DNA of 31,313 bases, from positions 1 through 31,313 of the forward strand of contig CAZUGH010000019.1 of the NCBI GenBank assembly GCA_964619785.1, written 5' to 3'. The position numbers and the translations under genes are program-made. The stretch comes from CAZUGH01 sp964619785 (lineage in GTDB: Bacteria; Bacillota; Clostridia; Lachnospirales; Lachnospiraceae). Shown piece by piece: positions 16,092-23,521 of this stretch (its first letter is position 1; every line of letters begins with the position of its first letter). Under the pieces are notes generated by a model. That model worked only from the letters and a program-made list of their open reading frames with translations, did no database searches and was not told the DNA's origin.

Positions 16092-18383
16092 CTATTTTTT
16101 ATTGAAGTTAATCAGACAACCTTTCAAGATGATTTCTCTCTCGTCATCTGTCAGATTACCAAGTTTCATCTCAAATTCTTCTAAGCCAGATGTCTTAACA
16201 ACATAAGCCTTAACTGAATCTGCTTTATCAATAATGGCTTTGCGAATATCCTTAACAAAGATATAATCGCCTTTATCAAATCCAAGTTCTCCGTCAAATA
16301 AGAATGGTAACATACCCCAGTTAATCAGATTGGAACGATATCTCTTAGTTGCATATTCTCTTGCGATATTAGCCATACCACCAAGCACACGCTGACAACT
16401 TGCCGCTTGCTCTCTAGCGGAACCATCACCAGGCTTCACAGCAAAGATAACACTTCCTGTCTCCGTCTCTTCTGGTTTCACATCAAAGGTTCCTTGAATT
16501 GTCTTATAAACATCCTTTAGGTTGCTATCTACTTGGTTCATATCCTCTCCTGCAATACGAGCTGTCTCGATATCACGAACGGCTTTGGCGCATCCTACAT
16601 ATGCAGGGTCCTTACGACTCAATGTGAATTCAGCAAGTCCAAGTGGATTCGAACGGTAAGAAGATGTCTCTCCGGATGGAATCAATTCATCTGTTGTCGT
16701 TACAGGATCATGAATCATTGATACTACTTTGAGTAAAATATTATCTGTCAAAGCATGCATCTCTGGCCAATCAACAATATTTGGTCCAAATTGAATCTCA
16801 GTCTCTGGCTCAGCTTTTCCTTCACCAAAGTAACAACGATTCTCATAAATGGATTTATCAAAGAAATATTTAGGTTTTGTATATTCGATATCAACTAGGT
16901 CTGCAGCAGATGTCAAATATCCTTTATTAGCAGCTGTTGCTGCGATTGAACGTGCATCCATCAATGCGACAGAAGCAATCTGTCCACTTGTCACTTTCGA
17001 ACCTTCTCGATTAGGGAAGTTTCGTGTCGAATGACGAATACTCAATCCCTTATTCGAAGGAACATCACCAGCACCAAAGCATGGACCACAAAATGCAGTA
17101 CGAACCGTTGCACCAGTTTTAAGAAGGTCTGCATAACAACCATTCTTAGCAAGCTGCATCATAACTGGCTGACTTGCTGGATACACACTAAGTGAAAATG
17201 CATCGGAACCAATATATTTACCACGAAGAATATCTGTAGCATCACATATATTTTCAAAACCACCACCGGCACAACCTGCAATTACACCTTGTTCAACATA
17301 TAACTTGCCATCATGAACTTTATCTTTCAGACTCAATGTAATATCAGCATTATTATCCAAACTAACTAATGCTTTCTTCTCAACGTCATCAAGAATATCC
17401 ATCATGTTAGCCTGTAAATCCTTAATTGTATACACATTTGATGGGTGGAATGGCATGGCAATCATAGGCTGAATCTCTGAAAGATTCACTTCCACTACAC
17501 CATCATAATAAGCAACGGAAGCTGGATTCATTTCTTTATAACCAGCACTTCTACCATGAATATCATAGAAATCTTTAATCTTATCATCGGTAACCCAAAT
17601 GGACGATAGACAGGTTGTCTCTGTTGTCATTACATCGACACCAATTCGATAATCAGCGCTTAAGTTGTGCACGCCTTCACCAACAAATTCCATGATTTTA
17701 TTATTAACATAGCCATTTGCAAATACTTCACCGATAATAGCCAAGGCAATATCCTGTGGACCGACACCCTTCTGAGGGGTTCCTGTTAAATGAATTGCCA
17801 CAACACCTGGCATAGGAATATCATAGGTCTGCTCTAATAGCTGTTTTACAATCTCGGGTCCACCTTCGCCCATCGCCATCGTACCTAAAGCACCATAACG
17901 TGTATGACTATCTGAACCAAGAATCATCTTACCACCTTCAGCAAGCATCTCTCTTGCGAACTGATGAATGACAGCTTGATGAGGAGGTACATAGATTCCA
18001 CCATACTTCTTCGCACATGTAAGTCCAAACATATGGTCATCTTCATTAATTGTTCCACCTACTGCACATAAACTATTATGACAATTCGTTAAAACATAAG
18101 GTACTGGAAATTTTTCAAGTCCCGATGCTCTCGCTGTCTGTAAAATTCCAACAAATGTAATATCATGAGAAGTTAATTTATCGAATTTAACTTTCAAATT
18201 CTCCATATTGCCAGATGTATTATGCTCCTTCAAAATACCATAAGCCATGGTTCCCTGCTTGGCCTCATCCTTTGATACTTTCTTGCCCGTTTTGCTCTCT
18301 ACCGCCATCACTGCTTCGCTACTATCAGGGATAAGTTCTGTGCCATTAATCAGGTAAGCACCACCATCATATAACTTGATCAT
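16092..18383 (-). CDS. Aconitase-superfamily hydratase, YbhJ-like
   Basis: The 763-residue protein belongs to the aconitase superfamily. It contains the blocks NCHNSLCAVGG, GSDSHTRYGALGTMAMGEGGPE, VMTTETTCLSS and AFCGPCFGAGD followed by RHSTRNFPNREGSK. The CGPC and the Cys of TTCLSS fit ligands of a [4Fe-4S] cluster. It resembles E. coli YbhJ, an uncharacterised aconitase-like protein, more than true aconitase or 3-isopropylmalate dehydratase; this rests on memory of the family. Its substrate is unknown. The start at 18381-18383 has AGGAGG 7 bases upstream; an in-frame start 11 codons earlier lies before this ribosome site. It leads an operon with galK and galE, from the promoter at 18431-18459. 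Confidence 0.85.
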   Translation of the reverse strand: MIKLYDGGAYLINGTELIPDSSEAVMAVESKTGKKVSKDEAKQGTMAYGILKEHNTSGNMENLKVKFDKLTSHDITFVGILQTARASGLEKFPVPYVLTNCHNSLCAVGGTINEDDHMFGLTCAKKYGGIYVPPHQAVIHQFAREMLAEGGKMILGSDSHTRYGALGTMAMGEGGPEIVKQLLEQTYDIPMPGVVAIHLTGTPQKGVGPQDIALAIIGEVFANGYVNNKIMEFVGEGVHNLSADYRIGVDVMTTETTCLSSIWVTDDKIKDFYDIHGRSAGYKEMNPASVAYYDGVVEVNLSEIQPMIAMPFHPSNVYTIKDLQANMMDILDDVEKKALVSLDNNADITLSLKDKVHDGKLYVEQGVIAGCAGGGFENICDATDILRGKYIGSDAFSLSVYPASQPVMMQLAKNGCYADLLKTGATVRTAFCGPCFGAGDVPSNKGLSIRHSTRNFPNREGSKVTSGQIASVALMDARSIAATAANKGYLTSAADLVDIEYTKPKYFFDKSIYENRCYFGEGKAEPETEIQFGPNIVDWPEMHALTDNILLKVVSMIHDPVTTTDELIPSGETSSYRSNPLGLAEFTLSRKDPAYVGCAKAVRDIETARIAGEDMNQVDSNLKDVYKTIQGTFDVKPEETETGSVIFAVKPGDGSAREQAASCQRVLGGMANIAREYATKRYRSNLINWGMLPFLFDGELGFDKGDYIFVKDIRKAIIDKADSVKAYVVKTSGLEEFEMKLGNLTDDEREIILKGCLINFNKK

Positions 18384-18430
18384 ATATATCCTCCTAATTT
18401 TATATTTTGCAATCAATTACTCAATTTTAT

Positions 18431-18459
18431 ATTATACCTTTTCTTACGAAAATTTGCAA
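18431..18459 (-). promoter_or_regulatory. Promoter of hydratase-galK-galE operon
   Basis: On the minus strand TTGCAA (18454-18459), a 17-base spacer and a perfect TATAAT (18431-18436) form a sigma-A-type promoter. The leader to the hydratase ATG would be about 40 bases. I see no clear operator, though TTGCAA is itself palindromic. Confidence 0.7.
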
Positions 18460-18479
18460 TATTATTTTCAAGCCTGATA

Positions 18480-18508
18480 TTGTAATCCGTGTAAATATAG
18501 TGTACAAT
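18480..18508 (+). promoter_or_regulatory. Promoter of pyrBI
   Basis: TTGTAA (18480-18485), a 17-base spacer and TACAAT (18503-18508) form a moderate sigma-A-type promoter. It diverges from the hydratase promoter with 20 bases between -35 boxes. The leader to pyrB would be about 50 bases and shows no terminator-antiterminator pair, so PyrR-type attenuation is not evident. Confidence 0.6.
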
Positions 18509-18563
18509 AATGAGAGTTTGTAAATAGAATAAGTAACGTAAATGCACTACATAGGAGGTCTTT

Positions 18564-19484
18564 ATGATACATGTTATCAGCGCTTTAGATCTCTCCGTCG
18601 ATGAGTTAGATTCACTCCTTACTCTTGCGGAAGAGATTATTGAAGAACCAACCAAATTTTCTGATGTTTGCAATGGAAAGAAACTGGCAACCTGCTTTTA
18701 TGAGCCAAGTACACGAACTAGATTAAGTTTCGAATCAGCGATGCTCAATCTTGGTGGTAATGTCTTAGGTTTCTCTTCTGCCGATTCTAGTTCAGCAGCG
18801 AAAGGAGAAAGTGTTGCAGATACCATTCGTGTTATTAGTAGCTACGCCGACATCTGTGCGATGCGTCATCCGAAGGAAGGTGCACCTCAAGTAGCTGCTC
18901 TTCATTCTACGATTCCTGTAATTAACGCTGGAGATGGTGGTCATAATCACCCTACTCAGACATTAACAGATCTTCTTACAATCAAGAATCTAAAAGGTCA
19001 TCTTGATAATCTAACCATAGGCGTCTGTGGTGATTTAAAATTTGGACGTACCGTTCATTCCTTAATTCAGGCAATGGTTCGCTATCCTAACGTACGTTTC
19101 GTCATGATTTCTCCTGACGAGCTTAAGATTCCGGATTATCTTCGTAAAGAAGTACTTGATGCTAATAACATTGAGTATAAAGAAGTAAATGTGTTAGAAG
19201 ATGTGATGCCGGAACTTGATATTTTATATATGACACGTGTTCAACGAGAACGTTTCTTTAATGAAGAAGATTATATTCGTTTAAAGGATAGTTTTATCTT
19301 AGACCGCAAAAAAATGTCATATGCCAGAAAAGACATGCTAGTGCTCCATCCACTTCCTCGTGTCAATGAGATTTCCACAGAGGTTGATGAAGATCCACGT
19401 GCTGTCTACTTCAAACAGGCACAATTTGGTGTTTATGTTCGAATGGCATTGATTATGACTTTATTGGAGGTGGTACCATGTTAA
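18564..19484 (+). CDS. pyrB: Aspartate carbamoyltransferase catalytic chain
   Basis: PyrB joins carbamoyl phosphate and aspartate, the committed step of pyrimidine synthesis. The 306-residue chain has the carbamoyl-phosphate motif FYEPSTRTRLSFESA, the KGES loop (AAKGESVADT), MRHPKEGAPQ, GDGGHNHPTQTLTDL, LTIGVCGDLKFGRTVHSL and MTRVQRERF, all standard for the catalytic subunit. The ATG has GGAGG 5 bases upstream. The start is well placed after the 18480-18508 promoter. The stop overlaps the pyrI start by 7 bases, so the two chains should be made in fixed ratio and form the allosteric holoenzyme. Confidence 0.98.
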   Translation: MIHVISALDLSVDELDSLLTLAEEIIEEPTKFSDVCNGKKLATCFYEPSTRTRLSFESAMLNLGGNVLGFSSADSSSAAKGESVADTIRVISSYADICAMRHPKEGAPQVAALHSTIPVINAGDGGHNHPTQTLTDLLTIKNLKGHLDNLTIGVCGDLKFGRTVHSLIQAMVRYPNVRFVMISPDELKIPDYLRKEVLDANNIEYKEVNVLEDVMPELDILYMTRVQRERFFNEEDYIRLKDSFILDRKKMSYARKDMLVLHPLPRVNEISTEVDEDPRAVYFKQAQFGVYVRMALIMTLLEVVPC

Positions 19485-19909
19485 ATATTGGAGGTTTAAA
19501 ACAAGGTGTAGTAATCGATCACATTAAAGCTGGCATGGCAATGGAGATTTATCAGTATCTTGATCTTGAAAAACTTGATTGTAGTGTTGCTATTATAAAA
19601 AATGCCAAGAGCAATAAAATGGGCAAAAAAGATATTATTAAAATTGAAGGACCAATCAGCATTGATTTAAAAGTATTAGGTGTGCTCGATGACTCAATCA
19701 CAATAAACATAATTGAAAATGATCGCATCGTTGAAAAACGGACACTAGAACTGCCCGAACGTGTTACTAATATTATCAAGTGTAAAAATCCCAGATGCAT
19801 TACTTCGATTGAGCAAGAACTACCTCATACATTTAAATTGACAGACCGTAAAAATCGAATTTATCGATGCATTTATTGTGAGCAAAAATTCAAAGGTGAG
19901 TTAGAATAA
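19478..19909 (+). CDS. pyrI: Aspartate carbamoyltransferase regulatory chain
   Basis: PyrI binds the nucleotide effectors CTP and ATP and docks onto the catalytic trimers through a zinc domain. The 143 residues show the N-terminal allosteric domain (GVVIDHIKAGMAMEIYQYL, then a strand pattern ending GVLDDSITINIIE) and the zinc domain with four cysteines: Cys102 and Cys107 (CKNPRC), then Cys131 and Cys134 (CIYC). The ATG has GGAGG 7 bases upstream, within pyrB. The stop at 19907-19909 lies inside the first copy of a tandem hairpin repeat. Length is near the usual 145-155; the final residues could have been affected by the repeat, but no fold element is missing. Confidence 0.97.
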   Translation: MLNIGGLKQGVVIDHIKAGMAMEIYQYLDLEKLDCSVAIIKNAKSNKMGKKDIIKIEGPISIDLKVLGVLDDSITINIIENDRIVEKRTLELPERVTNIIKCKNPRCITSIEQELPHTFKLTDRKNRIYRCIYCEQKFKGELE

Positions 19910-20069
19910 ATAGCGTTGTGAGAATCCAACGCATTAGAAGTTTGCCGATGGCAAACTTCGCTCCGCAAAAGGGTTTCCATTAAACCCAAATAAATAGCGT
20001 TGTGAGAATCCAACGCATTAGAAGTTTGCCGATGGCAAACTTCGCTCCGCAAAAGGGTTTCCATTAAAC
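19905..20069 (+). repeat. Two-copy tandem hairpin repeat after pyrI
   Basis: Two copies of an 81-bp sequence (19905-19985 and 19989-20069) are identical with an 84-bp period. The first copy begins at the last sense codon of pyrI and includes its stop. Each copy contains hairpin a (GCGTTG / CAACGC, 19913-19932), hairpin b (GAAGTTTGCC, 3-base loop, GGCAAACTTC, 19937-19959) and, in copy 1, hairpin c (GGGTTT, 5-base loop, AAACCC, 19971-19987), which is reduced in copy 2. None is followed by a T-run. The element resembles the array at 29981-30269. Confidence 0.92.
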
Positions 20070-20071
20070 AT

Positions 20072-20113
20072 AACAAGAGGGTAATTGCAAATGCAACCGC
20101 CCTCTTGTTTTTG
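20072..20113. terminator. Terminator between pyrI and fhs
   Basis: A 10-bp stem AACAAGAGGG (20072-20081) / CCCTCTTGTT (20100-20109) with an 18-base loop is followed on the plus strand by a T-run. The loop has an inner TTGC / GCAA stem. It ends pyrBI and, with weaker flanking T on the minus strand, may also serve fhs, whose stop is at 20126. Confidence 0.85.
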
Positions 20114-20125
20114 CTTTATATTATA

Positions 20126-21793
20126 TTAGAATAATCCTACTATTTTGCCATCTATTACATCGATGTTTTCTGCTGCAGGTTTCTTTGGTAGTCCTGGCAT
20201 TGTCATGACTGTTCCTGTGATTGCAACCACAAATCCAGCGCCGGCTGATACATACACTTCACGAATGTTTACTGTGAAATCTGTTGGTCGTCCTAACTTC
20301 TTAGGATCATCCGATAAGGAATACTGATTCTTTGCCATACATACTGGCATTTTCCCAAATCCAAGCTCCGCTAATCTTGCTAGTGACGCCTGGGCTCCTT
20401 TATCGAAGGTAACTCCTGATGCACCATAAATCTCTGTAGCAACTGTCGTAATCTTGTCTTTTAGACTCATCTCTAATGGGTATAATGGTTTATAGTTGCT
20501 TTCTTTCTTCTCAATGGTTTCTACCACTTTATGTGCAAGTGCTTCGCCACCTTCGCCACCTTTTTCCCATACCTGTGCTAGCGCAAATTCACATCCTCTG
20601 CTTTCACAGAATTCTTTTACATAGTTTAATTCCGCCTCAGTATCTGCGACAAACTGATTCAATGTTACGACACATGGCACACCAAATTTCGCAATATTTT
20701 CGATATGTTTTTCTAGATTAACAATTCCCTTCTTCAAGGCATCTAAATTCTCATGATTTAATTCATCCTTAGGTACACCACCATTATATTTCAGTGCACG
20801 AACTGTTGCAACAAGAACAACAGCGTCTGGTTTTAGATTAGCCATACGACATTTAATGTCTAAGAACTTCTCAGCACCTAAGTCAGCACCAAATCCTGCT
20901 TCTGTGATGGTATAATCACCTAATTTAAGAGCTGTTTTCGTTGCTCTTACACTATTACATCCATGTGCAATATTAGCAAATGGTCCACCATGAACAAGTG
21001 CTGGTGTATTCTCTAATGTCTGAATCATGTTAGGCTTAATCGCATCCTTTAACAAAGCTGCCATGGAACCTACTGCATGAATATCATTAGCTGTAACTGG
21101 TTGTCCCTCATACGTATACGCAACAATAATCTTGCCTAAACGAACCTTTAAATCCTCAATGTCATCAGCCAAACATAAAATAGCCATAATCTCAGATGCA
21201 ACAGATATGATAAAATGATCTTCTCTTGTAACACCATCAACTTTACGACCAAGTCCAACAACGATATTTCGAAGTACACGGTCGTTCATATCTACGCACC
21301 GCTTCCAAACAATCTGATTTGGATCAATGTGAAGTACATTTCCCTGTTGAATATGATTATCAAGCATGGCAGCTAATAAATTATTAGCCGATGTAATCGC
21401 ATGAAAATCTCCTGTAAAATGCAAATTCAAGTCATCCATTGGAACAACCTGTGCATATCCACCACCTGCTGCACCACCTTTAATACCAAAACATGGTCCT
21501 AGAGAAGGCTCACGCAATGCGATTACAGTCTTTTTACCGATACGATTCATTGCCTGTCCAAGGCCAACGGTAATTGTCGTTTTGCCTTCTCCTGCTGGAG
21601 TCGGATTGATTGCTGTTACAAGAACAAGCTTTCCATCGGGACGGTCCTTGATTTCTCCCCATAATTCATCAGTGATTTTAGCTTTGTATTTTCCATAAAA
21701 GTCTAAATCATCTTCTTTTACACCTACTACTTTAGCGACTTCACGAATGTGTTTCATCTGCGCCTCGCGAGCGATTTCAATATCAGATTTCAT
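20126..21793 (-). CDS. fhs: Formate-tetrahydrofolate ligase
   Basis: Fhs makes 10-formyl-THF from formate, THF and ATP, feeding purines and the one-carbon pool, and in acetogens the Wood-Ljungdahl pathway. The 555-residue protein matches the family length. The ATP loop TPAGEGKTTITVGL lies near residue 64, followed by REPSLGPCFGIKGGAAGGGYAQV in the substrate region, LNLHFTGDFHAI, VHGGPFANIAHGCNS and the C-terminal GAGFVVAITGTVMTMPGLPK. AGGAGG lies 10 bases before the ATG. It follows the second ATP-grasp gene by 20 bases and ends that operon. Its partner folD is in another operon. I see nothing nearby to suggest acetogenesis. Confidence 0.98.
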   Translation of the reverse strand: MKSDIEIAREAQMKHIREVAKVVGVKEDDLDFYGKYKAKITDELWGEIKDRPDGKLVLVTAINPTPAGEGKTTITVGLGQAMNRIGKKTVIALREPSLGPCFGIKGGAAGGGYAQVVPMDDLNLHFTGDFHAITSANNLLAAMLDNHIQQGNVLHIDPNQIVWKRCVDMNDRVLRNIVVGLGRKVDGVTREDHFIISVASEIMAILCLADDIEDLKVRLGKIIVAYTYEGQPVTANDIHAVGSMAALLKDAIKPNMIQTLENTPALVHGGPFANIAHGCNSVRATKTALKLGDYTITEAGFGADLGAEKFLDIKCRMANLKPDAVVLVATVRALKYNGGVPKDELNHENLDALKKGIVNLEKHIENIAKFGVPCVVTLNQFVADTEAELNYVKEFCESRGCEFALAQVWEKGGEGGEALAHKVVETIEKKESNYKPLYPLEMSLKDKITTVATEIYGASGVTFDKGAQASLARLAELGFGKMPVCMAKNQYSLSDDPKKLGRPTDFTVNIREVYVSAGAGFVVAITGTVMTMPGLPKKPAAENIDVIDGKIVGLF

Positions 21794-21813
21794 GAAACAA
21801 TTCCTCCTCAGTT

Positions 21814-22677
21814 TTACTTATTTGATATCATGTAGTCTATATATCTACCAACTAAGTTGATATCACTACATTGATATAACATTCTTGCACCAACGACATC
21901 TTCAATCTCATTCAATATCCAATGTCCATCGTCTTCCACTAAAAAATCAATTCCAACCATACCAAAGTCGAAGAATGATATCACTCGTTCCACCAATTCT
22001 TGTTCTGATTGGGAAAGCGAATACAAACTCACATTGCCACCTAATGAAAAATTTGCCCGGAAACCTTCTGTGGTTTGGCGGCATACCGCAGCAATAATCT
22101 CGTGTCCAATTACATAAACTCGTATATCCTGACCCGTTCCTCGAATTCTAGGTTGCAAAACAAAATCAGAAGAACCACTTTGATTACGAATCTCATCCGT
22201 TTGATTGTATAAAAACACCTGACTTCCACCATGCCCATCTACTGTCTTAATTACTCGTTCTTCCTCAATTGGCAAATGTGCAATCAATTTGTCGTGCTGA
22301 TAAAACGTAGTCGGAATACAAGGTATCCCTCTCGATGATAAATATTGGCAAGTGCGTGCTTTGTCATTACATATACGCGACACCATGCTATTATTATAAG
22401 TCTTTATACCCATTTCTTCAAGATGCGATGATAATAATGGGTAAATCGTTCGAACTACTGCAAAAACTGGTTTTTCTAATCGAGCTCCCTGGTTTTTGAC
22501 ATAACAACCTTGCTGATCACATCCAAGTTCGATATTTTCAACAAGTAAAAGTTGAAACTCAATATTTCTTTTTCTTCCTTCTTGATAATATAATTCAATA
22601 TAAGCTTGATTTTTTATTGCATCATCCCGACCATATATAATCCAAGCTTTCTTGTTTTTAGTAATATTATGATTCAT
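21814..22677 (-). CDS. RimK-like ATP-grasp ligase (second of a pair)
   Basis: The 287-residue protein has the ATP-grasp fold of RimK-type ligases, which join a carboxylate, activated as an acyl-phosphate, to an amine. Visible are the ATP-binding strand VIKTVDGHGGSQVFL (about 142-156), the block RGTGQDIRVYVIGHEIIAAV (179-198), the FRANFSLGGNV stretch and the metal site IDFL (Asp244) and NEIED (Glu257, Glu259). In RimK the metal site ends E-x-N; here the Asn position is Glu259. The start overlaps the first ATP-grasp gene by 11 bases, with AGAGG about 8 bases upstream. Substrate is unknown: a peptide, a cofactor or a cell-wall intermediate are all possible. The neighbouring ftsK and fhs do not decide it. 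Confidence 0.85.
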   Translation of the reverse strand: MNHNITKNKKAWIIYGRDDAIKNQAYIELYYQEGRKRNIEFQLLLVENIELGCDQQGCYVKNQGARLEKPVFAVVRTIYPLLSSHLEEMGIKTYNNSMVSRICNDKARTCQYLSSRGIPCIPTTFYQHDKLIAHLPIEEERVIKTVDGHGGSQVFLYNQTDEIRNQSGSSDFVLQPRIRGTGQDIRVYVIGHEIIAAVCRQTTEGFRANFSLGGNVSLYSLSQSEQELVERVISFFDFGMVGIDFLVEDDGHWILNEIEDVVGARMLYQCSDINLVGRYIDYMISNK

Positions 22678-23521
22678 TTTGAATCCTCTTCTTGATATAC
22701 TCCATAATCGCTTGTGCCGTATTTACACCTGTACAATCCATAATATTTTTAAAATGAGCATTGCTGTTTACTTCACAAACAACTCGTTTTTCACCAGCAA
22801 ACAATAAATCCACGCCAGCAAAGTCCGCTCCTACTGCATGACAGGCTCGGATCGCCAATTCTTTTTCTTCCTGTGAAGGTTCATAAGATTTCATATGACC
22901 ACCTGCTGAGATATTGGCACGAAAATCCGAATCAGAGTAACGATACATACTCGCAATCACTTCATCTCCAACTACTTGTAATCGAATATCTCTGCCTTTG
23001 CTTTCTTCGATATATTCTTGAAATAAAAACGGAATTCCTTGTAGTTCTTTTACCTTTTGTTCTAACTGATGATGATTATGAATTAAGTATACCTGTTGTC
23101 CAAAAGAGCCAAAGGCTTCTTTTACAATCATAGGAAAATGAAGTGTTTTCTCAATTTCTTGAATAAATGAAGTATCCGTATAGCCGATATTCGAATAAGT
23201 CATGGGAGCAGGAATCGTCCTAGGTGTGGGAATCTTCGCTTGTTCTAGACTCATCCACGTTTTTCTTTTATCATCACACAGCTCAATTGCTCTGCCGGAA
23301 TTAAATACAGGAATCCTCTGCCCTGCCATCCAATCAGCCAAAAGAATATCTTTGTCCCAGAACAGAATGAAGTCATAAGAATCAAGTGAAATCCCCCAGC
23401 AGTCATTACCAATTGTATCTAACGTAATGCTTTGCTCGCTAGCAGCTAGCTGAAATAATTCTGTCAATTCATCAAATTTTCCATTATGTAAAAATCGATT
23501 CACTACTAGTAATCCATTCAC
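22667..23521 (-). CDS. RimK-like ATP-grasp ligase (first of a pair)
   Basis: The 284-residue protein is a RimK-like ATP-grasp ligase. An N-terminal pre-ATP-grasp domain covers about residues 1-90. The ATP-binding segment follows (FPMIVKEAFGSFGQQVYLI, 129-147), then ESKGRDIRLQVVGDEVIA (173-190), FRANISAGGHM (200-210) and the metal site with Asp238 (VDLLF), Glu250 and Asn252 (CEVNSN), intact here. It resembles its downstream neighbour in layout but is clearly diverged, so the pair is an old duplication or two separate subunits. The start is a GTG directly after the ftsK stop, with GGAGG 11 bases upstream. A plausible role is a two-step or heteromeric ligation; product unknown. Confidence 0.87.
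   Translation of the reverse strand: MNGLLVVNRFLHNGKFDELTELFQLAASEQSITLDTIGNDCWGISLDSYDFILFWDKDILLADWMAGQRIPVFNSGRAIELCDDKRKTWMSLEQAKIPTPRTIPAPMTYSNIGYTDTSFIQEIEKTLHFPMIVKEAFGSFGQQVYLIHNHHQLEQKVKELQGIPFLFQEYIEESKGRDIRLQVVGDEVIASMYRYSDSDFRANISAGGHMKSYEPSQEEKELAIRACHAVGADFAGVDLLFAGEKRVVCEVNSNAHFKNIMDCTGVNTAQAIMEYIKKRIQNES

Noticed and set aside
18509..18563. A PyrR-type attenuator before pyrB
   Set aside because: The leader is only about 50 bases and contains no terminator-antiterminator pair.
18413..18673. An 86-codon minus-strand frame over the pyrB start
   Set aside because: It covers two divergent promoters and the pyrB start and has no ribosome site.
19905..20069. An insertion sequence remnant
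   Set aside because: There are no terminal inverted repeats framing a coding region and no transposase fragment; the structure is a tandem duplication.
19873..20076. A 67-codon minus-strand frame with an internal repeat of its protein
   Set aside because: It is only the tandem hairpin repeat read as protein, with no ribosome site, and it overlaps pyrI.
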